From Macrostomum hystrix (lineage: Eukaryota; Platyhelminthes; Macrostomidae), in NCBI GenBank assembly GCA_950097015.1, contig CATNEN010000011.1:5351001-5415000 (forward strand): 64,000 nt of DNA, read 5' to 3'. Position numbers and translations under genes: made by a program. A model generated the notes under the pieces. That model was given only the letters and a program-made list of their open reading frames with translations, did no database searches and was not told where the DNA came from. Positions 1 to 11,642 of the stretch are shown here, in pieces; position 1 is the stretch's first letter, and every line of letters begins with the position of its first letter.

Positions 1-1
1 C

Positions 2-163
2 GATGCCGTCACCAACGGCGCCTTCACTGTGGCCGACTTTGTAGTTTACAGCGCGGTGCCCTGCTGCCTGCTGACTGCTTGCAACATCGGCCTGGCCGTC
101 CTTCTGTACAGGGCTGCCGTCAGCAGGCGCGCTCAGTTTGGAACTGGAACCGCAGCCACCGCC
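2..163 (+). CDS. Rhodopsin-like GPCR, internal exon with TM5 (partial gene)
   Basis: An open frame from the window edge encodes a loop, then a hydrophobic helix (ADFVVYSAVPCCLLTACNIG) followed by a basic stretch ending RRAQFGTGTAATA. This fits TM5 and the start of intracellular loop 3 of a class A GPCR. The exon ends at a strong donor (gcc|GTGAGC, donor at 164) in phase 0, and the exon at 2727 continues in phase 0, so the two join cleanly. TM1-TM4 lie upstream of the window. The ligand cannot be named. The intron (164-2726) is filled by two tandem repeats. Confidence 0.7.
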
Positions 164-195
164 GTGAGCTGCTACAATTCTGCTCAGATTCTCAA

Positions 196-690
196 GAGTC
201 ATTTTCTCGTTCAGAGAGTCATTTTCTGATTGACTGATTGAGAGAGTCATTTTCTGATTGAGAGAGTCATTTTCTGATTCAGAGTCATTTTCTCATTCAG
301 AGAGTCATTTTCTCATTCAGACAGTCATTTTCTGATTCAGAGTCATTTTCTCATTCAGAGAGTCATTTTCTCATTCAGAGAGTCATTTTCTGATTGAGAG
401 AGTCATTTTCTGATTCAGAGAGTCATTTTCTGATTCAGAGAGTCATTTTCTGATTGAGAGAGTCATTTTCTGATTGAGAGAGTCATTTTCTGATTCAGAG
501 AGTCATTTTCTGATTCAGAGAGTCATTTTCTGATTGAGAGAGTCATTTTCTCATTCAGAGAGTCATTTTCTCATTCAGAGAGTCATTTTCTCATTCAGAG
601 AGTCATTTTCTCATTCAGAGAGTCATTTTCTCATTCAGAGAGTCATTTTTTTCATTCAGAGAGTCATTTTCTCATTCAGAGAGTCATTTA
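196..690. repeat. 20-bp minisatellite in GPCR intron
   Basis: About 24 copies of a 20-bp unit, agagtcattttctcattcag, alternate with variants carrying ctgatt in place of ctcatt. One early unit is irregular (232-245). The array begins about 30 bp inside the intron donor. Confidence 0.95.
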
Positions 691-1611
691 TCCTATTCCT
701 TCCGTCTTTTTAGCATTCCAAATTTCTAATTGTATTATTTGCTTTTTTATTTTCTGCATCATTTAAGAAGTCTATAGTCTGTATTCTTGTTGCCACCATT
801 CTGCTGCTTTCGTACTAATAATTATGCAGCAGAGAAATTGCTAGCCTACGAGTATTCACATGCATACAATTTCAAGTATAGACGCGACAATGGGACAAGT
901 ACACTAAAAACTATTGCTGCTGCTGTTGCTGCTGCCACTGTAGCTCTACCTGGGGCTAGGCATGGTAAACATTGTGACATAAAATACGAATAGCTGTTTA
1001 ACCTACTATTTGCCTACAGGCAAATAGACTTTTTGTGGCTCTGCTTTTGGGACCATTGTAATCGAATCTGTCTGAGGAATAATCCTAATAGTTTGTATTA
1101 GCAATGGAGCTTCTGCAGAGAAACAGATTTTAGTAAACTCAGACGGGTTATACCATTGGATTATATGCATATATTTCTAAGCTCTGACTAGAAAATTCTG
1201 AAATTTCCAGGTAGATGTCAGGCCTTACTCTCAGGGTATACATTTTAATTAACTGATTCAACAATTTTCATTTTTTCCCAGTCCGAATTCAACAGCTATT
1301 TCACCGCCAAAGAGATTTTAAATTCGCGATTCATAATTTCTTTTTTTTCTTCAAAAAGCCAGCTAGGCAAAAAAAAATTTTTGAAAATAAAACGGGCCAC
1401 TTAATAACTCCTTTGTTGGGCGCAACCACATGCTTGTGTCACAGGAATCGAGCCACTCCCCCTCGACCTTCACTTAGATGCCTGTTGCTGGCCTCACTTT
1501 CACATGAATTTGTCACTCAAATCTGTCTTGCATTCACTCGTGCTTCCCTACTATCATCTATTTTATTAGGTTTTCACCTATTTTCTTCTCTTTACGGCCT
1601 ATATTCTGTAC
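691..1611. other. Intron interior, no gene seen
   Basis: AT-rich intronic sequence without a convincing exon. A short string near 1409 (ctcctttgttgggcgcaac) recurs nearly unchanged near 9098, so it may be a small dispersed-repeat fragment. Confidence 0.5.
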
Positions 1612-2597
1612 TATATCCTCTCTCCTCTCTTCTCTCCTCTCTGCTATCTTCTCTCTCCTATCTCCTCTCTCCTATCCCCTATATCCTATCTCCTATCTCC
1701 TATCTCGTATATCCTCTCTCCTATCTCCTCTCTCCTATATCCTATCTCCTCTCTCCTATCTCCTATCTCCTCTCTCTGCTATCTCCTCTCTCCTCTCTCC
1801 CACTCTCTCTCTCCCTCTCTCCCTATCTCCTCTCTCCTATATCCTCTCCTCTCTCCTATCTCCTATCTCCTATCTCCTATCCCCTATATCCTATCTCCTA
1901 TCTCCTATATCCTCTCTCCTATCTCCTCTCTCCTATATCCTCTCTCCTATATCCTCTCTCCTCTCTCCTATCTCCTATCTCCTATCTCCTATATCCTCTC
2001 TCCTATCCCCTATATCCTATCTCCTATCTCCTATCTCCTATCTCCTCTCTCCTATATCCTCTCTCCTATATCCTCTCTCCTATATCCTCTCTCCTCTCTC
2101 CTATCTCCTATCTCCTATCTCCTATATCCTCTCTCCTATCCCCTATATCCTATCTCCTATCTCCTATCTCCTATATCCTCTCTCCTATCTCCTATCTCCA
2201 ATCTCCTATATCCTCTCTCCTATCCCCTATATCCTATCTCCTATCTCCTATCTCCTCTCTCCTATATCCTCTCCTCTCTCCTATCTCCTATCTCCTATCT
2301 CCTATCCCCTATATCCTATCTCCTATCTCCTATATCCTCTCTCCTATCTCCTCTCTCCTATATCCTCTCTCCTATATCCTCTCTCCTCTCTCCTATCTCC
2401 TATCTCCAATCTCCTATATCCTCTCTCCTATCCCCTATATCCTATCTCCTATCTCCTATCTCCTATATCCTCTCTCCTATCTCCTCTCTCCTATCTCCCT
2501 CTCTCTGCTATCTCCTCTCTCCTCTCTCCTATCTCCTATCTCCTATCTCCTCTCTCCTATATCCTCTCTCCTATCTCCTCTCTTCTCCACCTCTCTG
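1612..2597. repeat. Pyrimidine-rich 7-bp tandem array (CTCCTAT variants)
   Basis: Nearly 1 kb built from 7-bp words: ctcctat, ctcctct and atcctat. Seven is not a multiple of three and the words contain no stop in the plus-strand frames, so a long leucine/serine/isoleucine-rich open frame runs through it. That frame is a by-product of composition, not a gene. The array lies in the last GPCR intron, about 130 bp before the acceptor. Confidence 0.95.
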
Positions 2598-2726
2598 CCT
2601 TAGTCTATTGTTCTCACAGACTTTCGCCCTGGTAAAACCACAATTTTACTGAACTTTTGACAAGCCTTTGCCACAAGCCTCTAAAAATAATTTTATAACC
2701 TAAAAAAGTTTTCGTCAATTTTTCAG

Positions 2727-3035
2727 TCAAACGAAGAATCGGAAGCTCAAAGCAGATCAGGCAGCCAGATGGTCCTGATCCTATCCGCTTTCTACCTGTG
2801 CTCAAATCTGCCAACCATCGGCTTCTCGGCGTTGAATTCGGTATTAAATGGCAATCTGGGCATTGACCCGGCAGTGGCAAATTTGTTAGAACAGTACCTG
2901 GTGATGTTCCACTTCAGCGCCAACGGCACCAGTTTCCTGTTCTATTGCTCGTTTAACGCCAACTTTCGCAAGTGCTTGCGCCGACTTGCCGCGTGCCGAT
3001 CTGCAACTGGATCTGTGCAGCCTCTGGTGCCGTAG
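2727..3035 (+). CDS. Rhodopsin-like GPCR, terminal exon with TM6, TM7 and helix 8
   Basis: The acceptor tttttcag ends at 2726 and the exon opens in phase 0 with SNEESEAQSRSGSQ, the rest of intracellular loop 3. TM6 follows (MVLILSAFYLCSNLPTIGF), then an extracellular loop, then TM7 with FHFSANGTSFLFYCSFN in place of the usual NPxxY region, then a basic helix 8 (FRKCLRRLAAC). This layout is common in invertebrate peptide-type class A receptors, but the ligand is unknown. The protein ends with a TAG at 3033-3035, which lies at the junction with a minisatellite that begins at the next base. Confidence 0.75.
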   Translation, partial: SNEESEAQSRSGSQMVLILSAFYLCSNLPTIGFSALNSVLNGNLGIDPAVANLLEQYLVMFHFSANGTSFLFYCSFNANFRKCLRRLAACRSATGSVQPLVP

Positions 3036-4145
3036 ACACCTGTTCCATTGTTGTGGACACCTGTTCCATTATATGGACACCTGTTCCATTGGTGTGGACA
3101 CCTGTTCCATTATATGGACACCTGTTCCATTGTTGTGGACACCTGTTCCATTTGTGTGGACACCTTTTCCATTATATGGACACCTGTTCCATTATATGGA
3201 TACCTGTTCTATTATATGGACACCTGTTCCATTATATGGACACCTTTTCCATTGTTGTGGACACCTGTTCCATTTGTGTGGACACCTGTTCCATTATATG
3301 GACACCTGTTCCATTATATGGACACCTGTTCCATTATATGGACACCTGTTCCATTATATGGACACCTTGTTCCATTTGTGTGGACACCTGTTCCATTGGT
3401 GTGAACACCTGTTCCATTGGTGTGGACACCTGATCCATTGTTCTGGGCACCTGTTCCATTGGTGTGAACACCTGTTCCATTATATGGACACCTTGTTCCA
3501 TTATATGGACACCTGTTCCGTCGTTGTTGACACCTGTTTTATTAGTGTGGACACCTGTGCCATTTGTGTGGACACCTGTGCCATTTGTGTGGATACCTGT
3601 TCCATTTGTGTGGACACCTGTTCCATTTTTGTGGATACCTGTTCCATTTGTGTGGACACCTGTTCCATTTGTGTGGACACCTGTTCCATTGGTGTGGACA
3701 CCTGATCCATTGTTTTGGGCACCTGTTCCATTGAGATGTGAACACCTGTTCCATTATATGGACACCTTGTTCCATTATATGGACACCTGTTCCGTCGTTG
3801 TGGACACCTGTTTTATTAGTGTGGACACCTGTTCCATTTGTGTGGACACCTGTGCCATTTATGTGGACACCTGTTCCATTTGTGTGGACACCTGTTCCAT
3901 TTTGTGGATACCTGTTCCATTTGTGTGGACACCTGTTCCATTTGTGTGGACACCTGTTCCATTTGTGTGGATACCTGTTCCATTTGTGTGGACACCTGTT
4001 CCATTTGTGTGGACACCTGTTCCATTTGTGTGGACACCTGTTCCATTTGTGTGGACACCTGTTCCATTTGTGTGGACACCAGTTCCATTGGATGGGCACC
4101 TGTTTGACGGGGATCCAGACACCTGTTTAACTGGGGACTAAGACA
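3036..4145. repeat. 20-21 bp minisatellite directly after the GPCR stop
   Basis: About 50 copies of acacctgttccatttgtgtgg (21 bp) or the 20-bp form with attatatgg. The last units (about 4100-4145) change to the sequence of the 23-bp array at 6635-7632 (acacctgtttgacggggat). Open frames in several phases run through it and are artefacts. Confidence 0.95.
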
Positions 4146-4902
4146 CCTGTAAAATAGGGTTTAGACAAATTTCAGTGGGTACAGTTATTGATACCTGACA
4201 GATTCCGATAGAAATGAGTTTCATTCGTAGTTAGCATACACAGCTATTATTATAATTAGATTTTAGAGGTTGAATTAACATCAATATTATTTTTTTTCTT
4301 CGTCCTCATAAATTTGTCACACTTTTTTTGCACATTTGAACCCTCGAAAAAAATATTTGTGTTTTTCTATTTTGTTTTCTGACCTGATTTGCTTGAAGAG
4401 CTGTTAAGTTATATCAGCGATTTGTAATAAAAAATAGCTGTTAAATTTGTTGTAATCCGCAGTAAAAATATGTTATTTTATATCCATTTGTATATCTGTT
4501 GAGTTCCTTATATAGAAAGTTTCACTGTGACCTTCATTTGTCATCTTTCACCACGCACAAGAGTATGCTTGCAAACATTGATCGCCAGTGTATTCAGGTT
4601 GAGAAGTTTTTCTGTTTTCTAAGAAATAGGTTGTGTGGCTTTACACGTTTTTTTCTGTTTGCCTCCAAATTGCTTTAAATGGCAGAGAATTTTCTTAAAG
4701 TTGTAGCACTTTTTTTCTTATTTGTACCAAAGCGACAAGATTTGTGAAAAGTTTCACATTTTGAAAATTGAAACATTTGAATTGGTGTTTTCTAGTTGTT
4801 GTATCTAAATACTTCACTTTGTGTCTTTTGATACAGGTGACAAATAAATAGCCGAAAGTCGTGCCCTCAAACGACCTTGGGGTTTTATCACGATATTAAA
4901 TC
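4146..4902. other. Intergenic, no gene seen
   Basis: AT-rich sequence with scattered T runs. No coding exon, RNA gene or repeat family could be recognised. Confidence 0.5.
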
Positions 4903-4962
<60 letters not shown>

Positions 4963-4979
4963 CGATAGATAGATAGATC

Positions 4980-5010
<31 letters not shown>

Positions 5011-5011
5011 C

Positions 5012-5094
<83 letters not shown>

Positions 5095-5095
5095 C

Positions 5096-5166
<71 letters not shown>

Positions 5167-5200
5167 CGATCGATAGATAGATAGATAGATAGATAGATAT
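4903..5200. repeat. (GATA)n microsatellite with GATC interruptions
   Basis: About 74 tetranucleotide units of gata, with occasional gatc units (for example near 4961, 4978, 5008, 5093 and 5166). The minus-strand SIYL open frames are artefacts. Confidence 0.97.
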
Positions 5201-5472
5201 AGAAAGCGAGAAAGAGCGAGCGAAGCGAGCTCTTTCGAGCTTGCTTGCCGCAGCCAATCACGCTGAATGCACGCACACAAGATCACCGGAAACGATTAAG
5301 GCAGCTGGAAAGCCAATGGGCGCGGTAAGCGCTTTTATCCAGAGGAACTACCATCTGGAACCAGCCTATGCCGTACAAAAACCAGACTACTCAAGCACTA
5401 GTGCAAATGAATGCTTGCCACTACCGAGAAGCCTAATTTTCGTAACCGCTCCGGTGCAGGTCCTGGCACCGG

Positions 5473-5609
<137 letters not shown>

Positions 5610-5711
5610 GGAAACTGTGGCATACAATGACTGTTGCAGCAGCTAGAAGAAGCAACTTATGATACTACTCCTAATAGTAGTAATGCACACTTTTTTAACT
5701 AGTTGAATTTG

Positions 5712-6006
5712 TTACAATAATAATTGCTCCTGCCTGTTGTGCAGCCGACAGCACAGCCGCAGCTATTGCGCAGCGCATCTGAAGACTGCTTACGACCGTT
5801 CAGTCCATGGACTGGGGGGGGCGCCACAAGCAACCTCAAAGACTTATGCTAATTCTAGTACCAATTTAACAGGTGGGTGAGTTGGAAGCACTTCAGAGAT
5901 AATTGTCTTGCTGAAGGACACAAAATTCCACTGGAGTCGGGGATTGAACCCCCGACCTTCAAGTCGTATGTCCGACTTGGGTTGTAACCATTAGGCTACA
6001 ACCCGT
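5712..6006 (-). mobile_element. tRNA-derived SINE, family 1 (near full length)
   Basis: On the minus strand a tRNA-like head begins near 6005 with an A-box match (TAGCCTAATGG) and a B-box match (GGTTCAATCCC). The acceptor stem does not pair and the anticodon loop is irregular, so it is not a working tRNA. A body follows, then a 3' module with the palindrome AGTCCATGGACT and the string CAGATGCGCTGCGCAATAGC. It ends in an ATT-type tail (about 5713-5724). The 3' module recurs at 61328-61475 with the same kind of tail. Confidence 0.75.
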
Positions 6007-6634
6007 TATTATACACCGCTTCAGTGACTCATCGAAGGAAAACGAAAATCATTTCACTATTTGCATACTTAGCTGAAAAGAAGTAAATAATGACACCATG
6101 GCACAGTTCTAGTCCGGAGCTGAATTCCATCGCGACTTTTCATAACTCTGACGGATATAAGATATCACCGTCGGTGACTCGCTGTCCCCTGCACCGATGC
6201 CCCAATTCTCAGTCTCAGTCCGGATAGAATATTAGGCCCACTGCAGCTGATAGCAACAGGAGGGCCGACCAGTGGCTACATTTTCAATTGGGGGGTGCTA
6301 CATGCTTGCCGCTGGTTCCCACAGCACCAAATGAAATCTCTCTAATTGTTGATTTTTGACACTACTTGATGAAAGCAGTAGCAGTTCTAGCAGCAAGCAA
6401 TGTTCCCTTTGGCTAGCCTCCTTATGCATATAAATTTCTCACTTGCACCAGACTGAAGGGACAGCAACGGCCTTAGGTGGTGGCAGCGACTACTGGCGAA
6501 AATTTCAGAAACGGCTCGATACAAATTAAGCTACTGCAATGCAAGGACAGCTTCTGTTGGCGTCTGTAACGTCGGAAAATAATATTATAATTCTGCCTGC
6601 TAGGATAGATTTCTTAGGTCTTCTTATAACAACA
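6007..6634. other. Intergenic, no gene seen
   Basis: Mixed-composition sequence with no recognisable exon or RNA gene. Confidence 0.45.
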
Positions 6635-7632
6635 TTTAGACACCTGTTTGGCGGGGATTTGGACACCTGTTTGTCGGGGATTTAGACACCTGTTTGACGG
6701 GGATTTGGACACCTGTTTGTCGGGGATTTGGACATCTGTTTGTCGGGGATTTGGACACCTGTTTGTCGGGGATTTGGACACCTGTTTGTCGGGGATTTAG
6801 ACACCTGTTTGTCGGGGATTTGAACACCTGTTTGACGGGGATTTGGACACCTGTTTGACGGGGATTTGGACACCTGTTTGTCGGGGATTTGGACACCTGT
6901 TTGTCGGGGATTTGGACACCTGTTTGTCGGGGATTTGGACACCTGTTTGTCGGGGATTTGGACACCTGTTTGTCGGGGATTTGGACACCTGTTTGTCGGG
7001 GATTTAGACACCTGTTTGTCGGGGATTTGGACACCTGTTTGACGGGGATTTGGACACCTGTTTGACGGGGATTTGGACACCTGTTTGACGGGGATTTGGA
7101 CACCTGTTTGTCGGGGATTTGGACACCTGTTTGTCGGGGATTTGGACACCTGTTTGTCGGGGATTTGGACACCTGTTTGTCGGGGATTTAGACACCTGTT
7201 TGTCGGGGATTTGAACACCTGTTTGACGGGGATTTGGACACCTGTTTGACGGGGATTTGGACACCTGTTTGTCGGGGATTTGGACACCTGTTTGTCGGGG
7301 ATTTGGACACCTGTTTGTCGGGGATTTGGACACCTGTTTGTCGGGGATTTAGACACCTGTTTGTCGGGGATTTGGACACCTGTTTGTCGGGGATTTGGAC
7401 ACCTGTTTGACTGGGATTTAGACACCTGTTTGTCGGGGATTTAGGCACCTGTTTGTCGGGGATTTGAACACCTTATAATAACGGGGTTTTGGACACCTGT
7501 TTGACGGGGATTTGGACACCTGTTTGTCGGGGATTTGGACACCTGTTTGTCGGGGATTTGGACACCTGTTTGTGGGGGATTTGGACACCTGTTTGTCGGG
7601 GATTTGGACACCTGTACAATTGGATTTAGACA
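6635..7632. repeat. 23-bp minisatellite (ACACCTGTTTGTCGGGG family)
   Basis: About 42 copies of acacctgtttgtcggggatt plus tgg (23 bp), with a gacggg variant and rare single-base changes. Internal blocks of about 350-400 bp look repeated, for example around 6800-6850 and 7180-7230, suggesting block duplication. It shares its 5' half-unit and its right-hand flank (tttagacaaa) with the array at 3036-4145. Confidence 0.95.
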
Positions 7633-7699
7633 AAAATCTAAAATAAATATAAAATCTTGTTATAAAAAACAGCAGTGTCGGGAGGTCTCGTCTCGCCAG

Positions 7700-7843
7700 T
7701 TAAAACCCGCGCAAGATGGTGGACAGTCGTTGCAGCTGTGCCCTCACATACAGGGCCTCGTTCAAGATGCTCTCGTCAGGATGGTCTCGACCACGGTAAT
7801 TCTTTGAAAGTTCTGACCAGCGAGCTTGGTAATCAGCCCGTCT
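7700..7843 (-). CDS. Possible 3'-terminal exon of an unrecognised gene
   Basis: On the minus strand an open stretch of about 47 codons reads like protein: RRADYQARWSELSKNYRG, then RDHPDESILNEALYVRAQ, then a short tail ending LRGF and TAA (7700-7702). Upstream in frame a stop precedes possible AG acceptors near 7843-7850. The composition is amphipathic and charged, unlike nearby noncoding sequence. I recognise no family and found no upstream exon, so it could be chance. Confidence 0.22.
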   Translation of the reverse strand, partial: RRADYQARWSELSKNYRGRDHPDESILNEALYVRAQLQRLSTILRGF

Positions 7844-9245
7844 TAAGTCTCACACTATATGTGGTCTCATACAGTCTGGACTTTGACAATCTGACAGGCC
7901 GTTCGGTCGTCACAGCGGTTTCTAAGATACCTGAAGGATACGATGAGGGAAGCAGATCACGTGATCGAAGTCTTCCATCATGCACCAATCACTCATGGCC
8001 AGACGCGACAAACTATTATAGATATCTAATTTAGTTCCCACACTTATCACAAGTGTAAGCAATGGCAATGCAGTATGCTTGTGGCCAGCGTGTGATGCAA
8101 GCCCTCTTAAATGCGCAGTGTAAAGTTGCAGATCAGCAAGTGTGAAACAGAAGTCTAGAGTTACACGCGGCTTGGGCAAGTGTTAAATATTATACAGCTT
8201 CGGTAGAAGCAACTAAAACAACACTGATATTTAGGCATCTTTCATTTCAGCCCTTGTCGGCAAATGGCAATTTTATAGCCGAGATTCAGGGCTTCAAAAT
8301 TTATAAGAAAAACAACAACTTATAGAAGATAGCGTGAGAAGGCTGTGCAGTTATTGTATGCGGATCAGACACTGACACGCATGCTGCTACTTAGTGCTTA
8401 GCGCTTGGTTTTCTGCGGTTGAAAATTGATAGCTTTCCATCGGTTACATACGTTACAATGCCGTATAATAGATTATCTGCTAGCACATTGGCATGTTGAA
8501 ACTAAGCAGACCAGACAAATAATTTAACTCTCTCTCTATTTTACTGTGAAGTTGTGTCCAACAACTGGGAAAAGTGTTATTAATACCAGCATACTGTTCA
8601 TGGTTTGTATAATATTTAAAAAATATTGTTTGACTGCTTCGTGGGAGTGGTTTGTTGCTGGCGGTGTGTTTCTCAATCGGTAGACAGTTTCGCCTACTTT
8701 CGAATGACCCACGCAAAGCGCTGGCAAAGCTGAAGGCTTACTTCGAAGTTAAATAGTGATTCCAAGTGAGTTATATATATTTTGAAAACAGTTAAGCGTT
8801 TAGAGTTCGTTTCAGTGAAACACATAAAGAAGAGATAGACAGATTTAGTATAAATGTAGGCACAAATGGAAAATGAAAACTAAATTTATAATATAATCCG
8901 CTAATATATACTCAAGCAAATAACATTGTACTGACACATTGCACTGATTTTTTGTTTTGCTGCTCAAGTAGGGCTTTAAGCTTTCAATCCGAATTGATTT
9001 TTACTTTCATTTTATTGAAAACACGCTAAACAAAGTTGAGCGGAAAAGTACAAAGCGTAAACTTTCTAAGAAAATGTATCTCAATTAAACATTCTCCTCT
9101 GTTGGGCGCAACAGCACAGCGTTGCGGTTAAAAATGATATAAATAAAGGTTATATCATTATATAGAATATACGAGTATATAGCGAATGGTTGGAATTTTA
9201 AGGCATTTTTTGTTTTATTAACATCAATGGGTTAAAAAGTTTTAT
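7844..9245. other. Intergenic, no gene seen
   Basis: AT-rich sequence with short open frames on both strands, none with recognisable motifs. Confidence 0.45.
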
Positions 9246-9552
9246 GGAGGGGGGTTGGTGAAGGGAGTGGGGTTGGTGAATTGGTCGAGGTGTGAAGTTA
9301 TTCGTGGCTTTAATGTCGACAGAATGGTAAGGAATTTTATGGAGTGGGGTTGGTGAAGTGGTCGAGGTGTAAAGTTATTCGTGGCTTAAGTGTCGACAGA
9401 ATGGTAAGGAGTTTGATGGAGTGGGGTTGGTGAAGTGGTCGAGGTGTGAAGTTATTCGAGGCTTTAGTGTCGAAAGAAGGGTAAGGAATTTTGAGGTTGG
9501 TGAAGTGGTCGAGGTGTAAAGTCAGTCGTAGCGTTAAAGTCGATTGAGGGTA
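9246..9552. repeat. 77-bp tandem repeat, about four copies
   Basis: The string ggtcgaggtgt occurs at about 9283, 9360, 9437 and 9507. The spacings are 77, 77 and 70 bp, and the intervening sequence is conserved (ggggttggtgaagtggtcg and the gtcgacagaatggtaagga region). The last copy is the most diverged. Confidence 0.85.
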
Positions 9553-10131
9553 AATAAATTGTATTGGGAGGTGTAGGCATTGTTCTATTTCCTGTTATGG
9601 CATTAATCTCGTTATCGTACTTTAAATATAGATTATTGAGAAAAAAACCACTAAAAATCCCTTTTTTTGACTCCCACGTGAGTTTTGTAGAGATGGAAAA
9701 TCGACTATCCAATATCCACTGATGCAAGGACAACAAATATTAAACGAGTATATAAGGTACCCGATACCGGTAGTCTAAAAATCAATATCCGATGTATTTT
9801 GCGTCAAAAATGATAAACAGCGCAAATATTTCCAAAGTAAGGCTAAAAAGGTGAAGAAGCCGATTAGTCATAAAATAATAAATAAATTTTAACTTGTACA
9901 AAGCAAACACAACACTAACTTGAGTAGGCAAATGGTTACTCAGGCACGTGGATAGTTACTTGGGTAATTGACACTGAAGATATGCATTTATTTTCCATAC
10001 CTTAGCTGGAATTCCATTCCATTCCATTCCATAGCTGGTTTAGCTCACAATCAGATGCTTTCGAAGCATAATCAGACACTGACTGTCGCTGCAGTGGGAG
10101 TCCAGGAGTTCACTGGCTGATTTGGCTGAGT

Positions 10132-10154
10132 CTAGTTTTCAATCTTGGCTTCAT

Positions 10155-10185
<31 letters not shown>

Positions 10186-11357
10186 GTTTGGTTTGCAGCA
10201 CTTTCGCATGTGCTTCTCTAGCGTGCTGGCAACACTGAAGGGCGTGTTGCATTGACGACACACATGCGCCGCCGCCGCCGCCGCTTTGCCGCCGTGGGTC
10301 TTCATGTGCCGCGTCAGCTTGCTGCTCTGGGCGCAGGCGTATGAGCACAGCCGACAACTGTACGGCTTCTCACCTGTGTGGCTGCGGCGGTGCACAGTCA
10401 GGTTAGAGCAGTTCTTGAATACCTTGCCGCAGTATTCACAGGTGTCACTCCTGCGCGACTTGGACAGCGGCTGGGAGGTGGTGCCGGCTTCAACCCCGGA
10501 GGCTGCGCTGTTGCTGACGCTGCTACCGCTGCTGCTGCCACTGTTAGCGCTCTTGCGGGTCTTGGCATCGATATTTTCGATGTCTGCAGTTGGTATTTCC
10601 ATTTTCGACGGGCTGCTGGATGCGGCAGAAGCTGGTGGCAGCGAAACCAAGGGTGGCGGCGGCGGCAGCTGCAGCGGCGGCTGCAGCGGCGGCGGCAGTG
10701 GCGGCAACTGCGGCAGTGACCCTGGCAGACTACGACGCCACAGCTGCGATGGCAGGGGCAACGGCAAAGGCAACTGCGCCGGCAGAGGCTGCGCAGCCGA
10801 TAAAGAGGCTGCGAGCCGCGGGCGTTTAGCCGATGCCGATACGGCTGCCGCAGCGGCCGCGGCCATGGCAGCCGCAACCGCCGGGTGCCAGCAAGATCCG
10901 TAGCTTGTCGGCGGTAGCGGCGGCGGCGGCGGTGGAAAATGCGGCTGAGTTGGCGTGAAGCGCGCTTGCGACAGCTGCTGCTGTTGCTGCTGCAGAGAGA
11001 ACAGCGATCTCGGATAGAAAGCTGAGGATGGAAAGAAGCTAGCTGTCGGGTGAGGATGTGGCGGCGTTGAAGGCGGCGGTAGCAGCAGAGTGGCGGCTAG
11101 CAGAGCCGCTGATGTATGGCGCCTCTTCTCCGACTGTGGCTGCGGCTGCGGCTGCGGCTGCGTCTGCGGCTGTGGATGAGGTTGAGGTGGTGCAGACGGT
11201 TCGCCTGCTTCCTCGCCAGCCTCGAGAAATATTTCTAGCCGATGCTGCGTCTGAGCATGCTGTATCAGCTGCCAAGCGGAGCGGTGGCTGGACAGGCACT
11301 TTCGGCAGACGAAACTGCTGGGTTCGGCTGCATCTGTGGCGGCGTCTTCTGGTGCTG
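10132..11357 (-). CDS. BCL11-like: BCL11-like zinc-finger transcription factor, terminal exon
   Basis: A single frame on the minus strand runs from an acceptor near 11358 to TAG at 10132-10134. It opens with [10 protein letters not shown] and then [20 protein letters not shown], which lines up with the first C2H2 finger of BCL11A/B (EPSSYIC...SAWFLLQHAQ). After a long Pro/Gln/Ala-rich linker comes the C-terminal triplet: [20 protein letters not shown], a TGEKPY linker, [16 protein letters not shown], then [14 protein letters not shown]. The last finger ends HMRKCC where vertebrate BCL11 has H-x4-H, giving C2HC. The middle finger pair of vertebrate BCL11 is absent. Likely a nuclear DNA-binding repressor. 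Exons at 11470-11580 and 17480-17600 join in compatible phases. Confidence 0.88.
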
Positions 11358-11469
11358 CTGATTCGAGGACAGAAAATTTCGAGCAATAAATAGATTAAAA
11401 TTATTTTTTCTATAGAAAGGCAAAATTTTTATTTAGACACTTCTAGCAATCAATCGTCGCATCGCTCAC

Positions 11470-11580
11470 CGTCAGAGTGCGTGTCAGTCCAGGCGTCTCT
11501 GCTTCTCTGTCCTTGCAGCTGCACCGAGTCCGAATTCGAACCAGCTAAAGAGTCTGCGGTTGTGGATGTCGCCGAGGAGC
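11470..11580 (-). CDS. BCL11-like: BCL11-like gene, internal exon
   Basis: Minus-strand exon bounded by a good acceptor (tctttcctacag) and donor (gacg|GTGAGC). The frame that stays open encodes SSATSTTADSLAGSNSDSVQ and then LQGQRSRDAWTDTHSD. It leaves one base (G) that pairs with the CA opening the terminal exon. It opens with two bases that complete the codon left by exon 17480-17600. The phase agreement at both ends is the main support, since the sequence has no domain. Confidence 0.6.
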
Positions 11581-11642
11581 CTGTAGGAAAGACGCGAGAT
11601 AATTAAATAATGAACTATGTTCTTTATTTTGACGCATTTTTA

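Noticed and set aside
1413-2603. 396-residue Leu/Ser/Ile-rich open frame
   Set aside because: It is the 7-bp pyrimidine array read in one frame. No complex sequence, and it lies in the GPCR intron.
2972-4141. Overlapping Cys/His/Trp-rich frames on both strands (VDTCSI, GHLFH)
   Set aside because: Translations of the 20-21 bp minisatellite, open in several frames at once.
5932-6005. tRNA gene on the minus strand
   Set aside because: A and B boxes are good, but the acceptor arms do not pair, the anticodon loop is irregular, and a SINE body follows directly.
6636-7633. Long minus-strand frames of KSPTNRCPNPRQ repeats
   Set aside because: Translations of the 23-bp minisatellite. The 23-residue period simply mirrors the unit.
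10286-10903. Plus-strand frame of 205 residues
   Set aside because: Opposite strand of the BCL11-like exon. The minus frame carries true zinc fingers.
11058-11393. Ala-rich plus-strand frame and a minus frame starting MLEIFC
   Set aside because: Both are off-frame readings of the BCL11-like exon. The frame with [10 protein letters not shown] is the conserved one.
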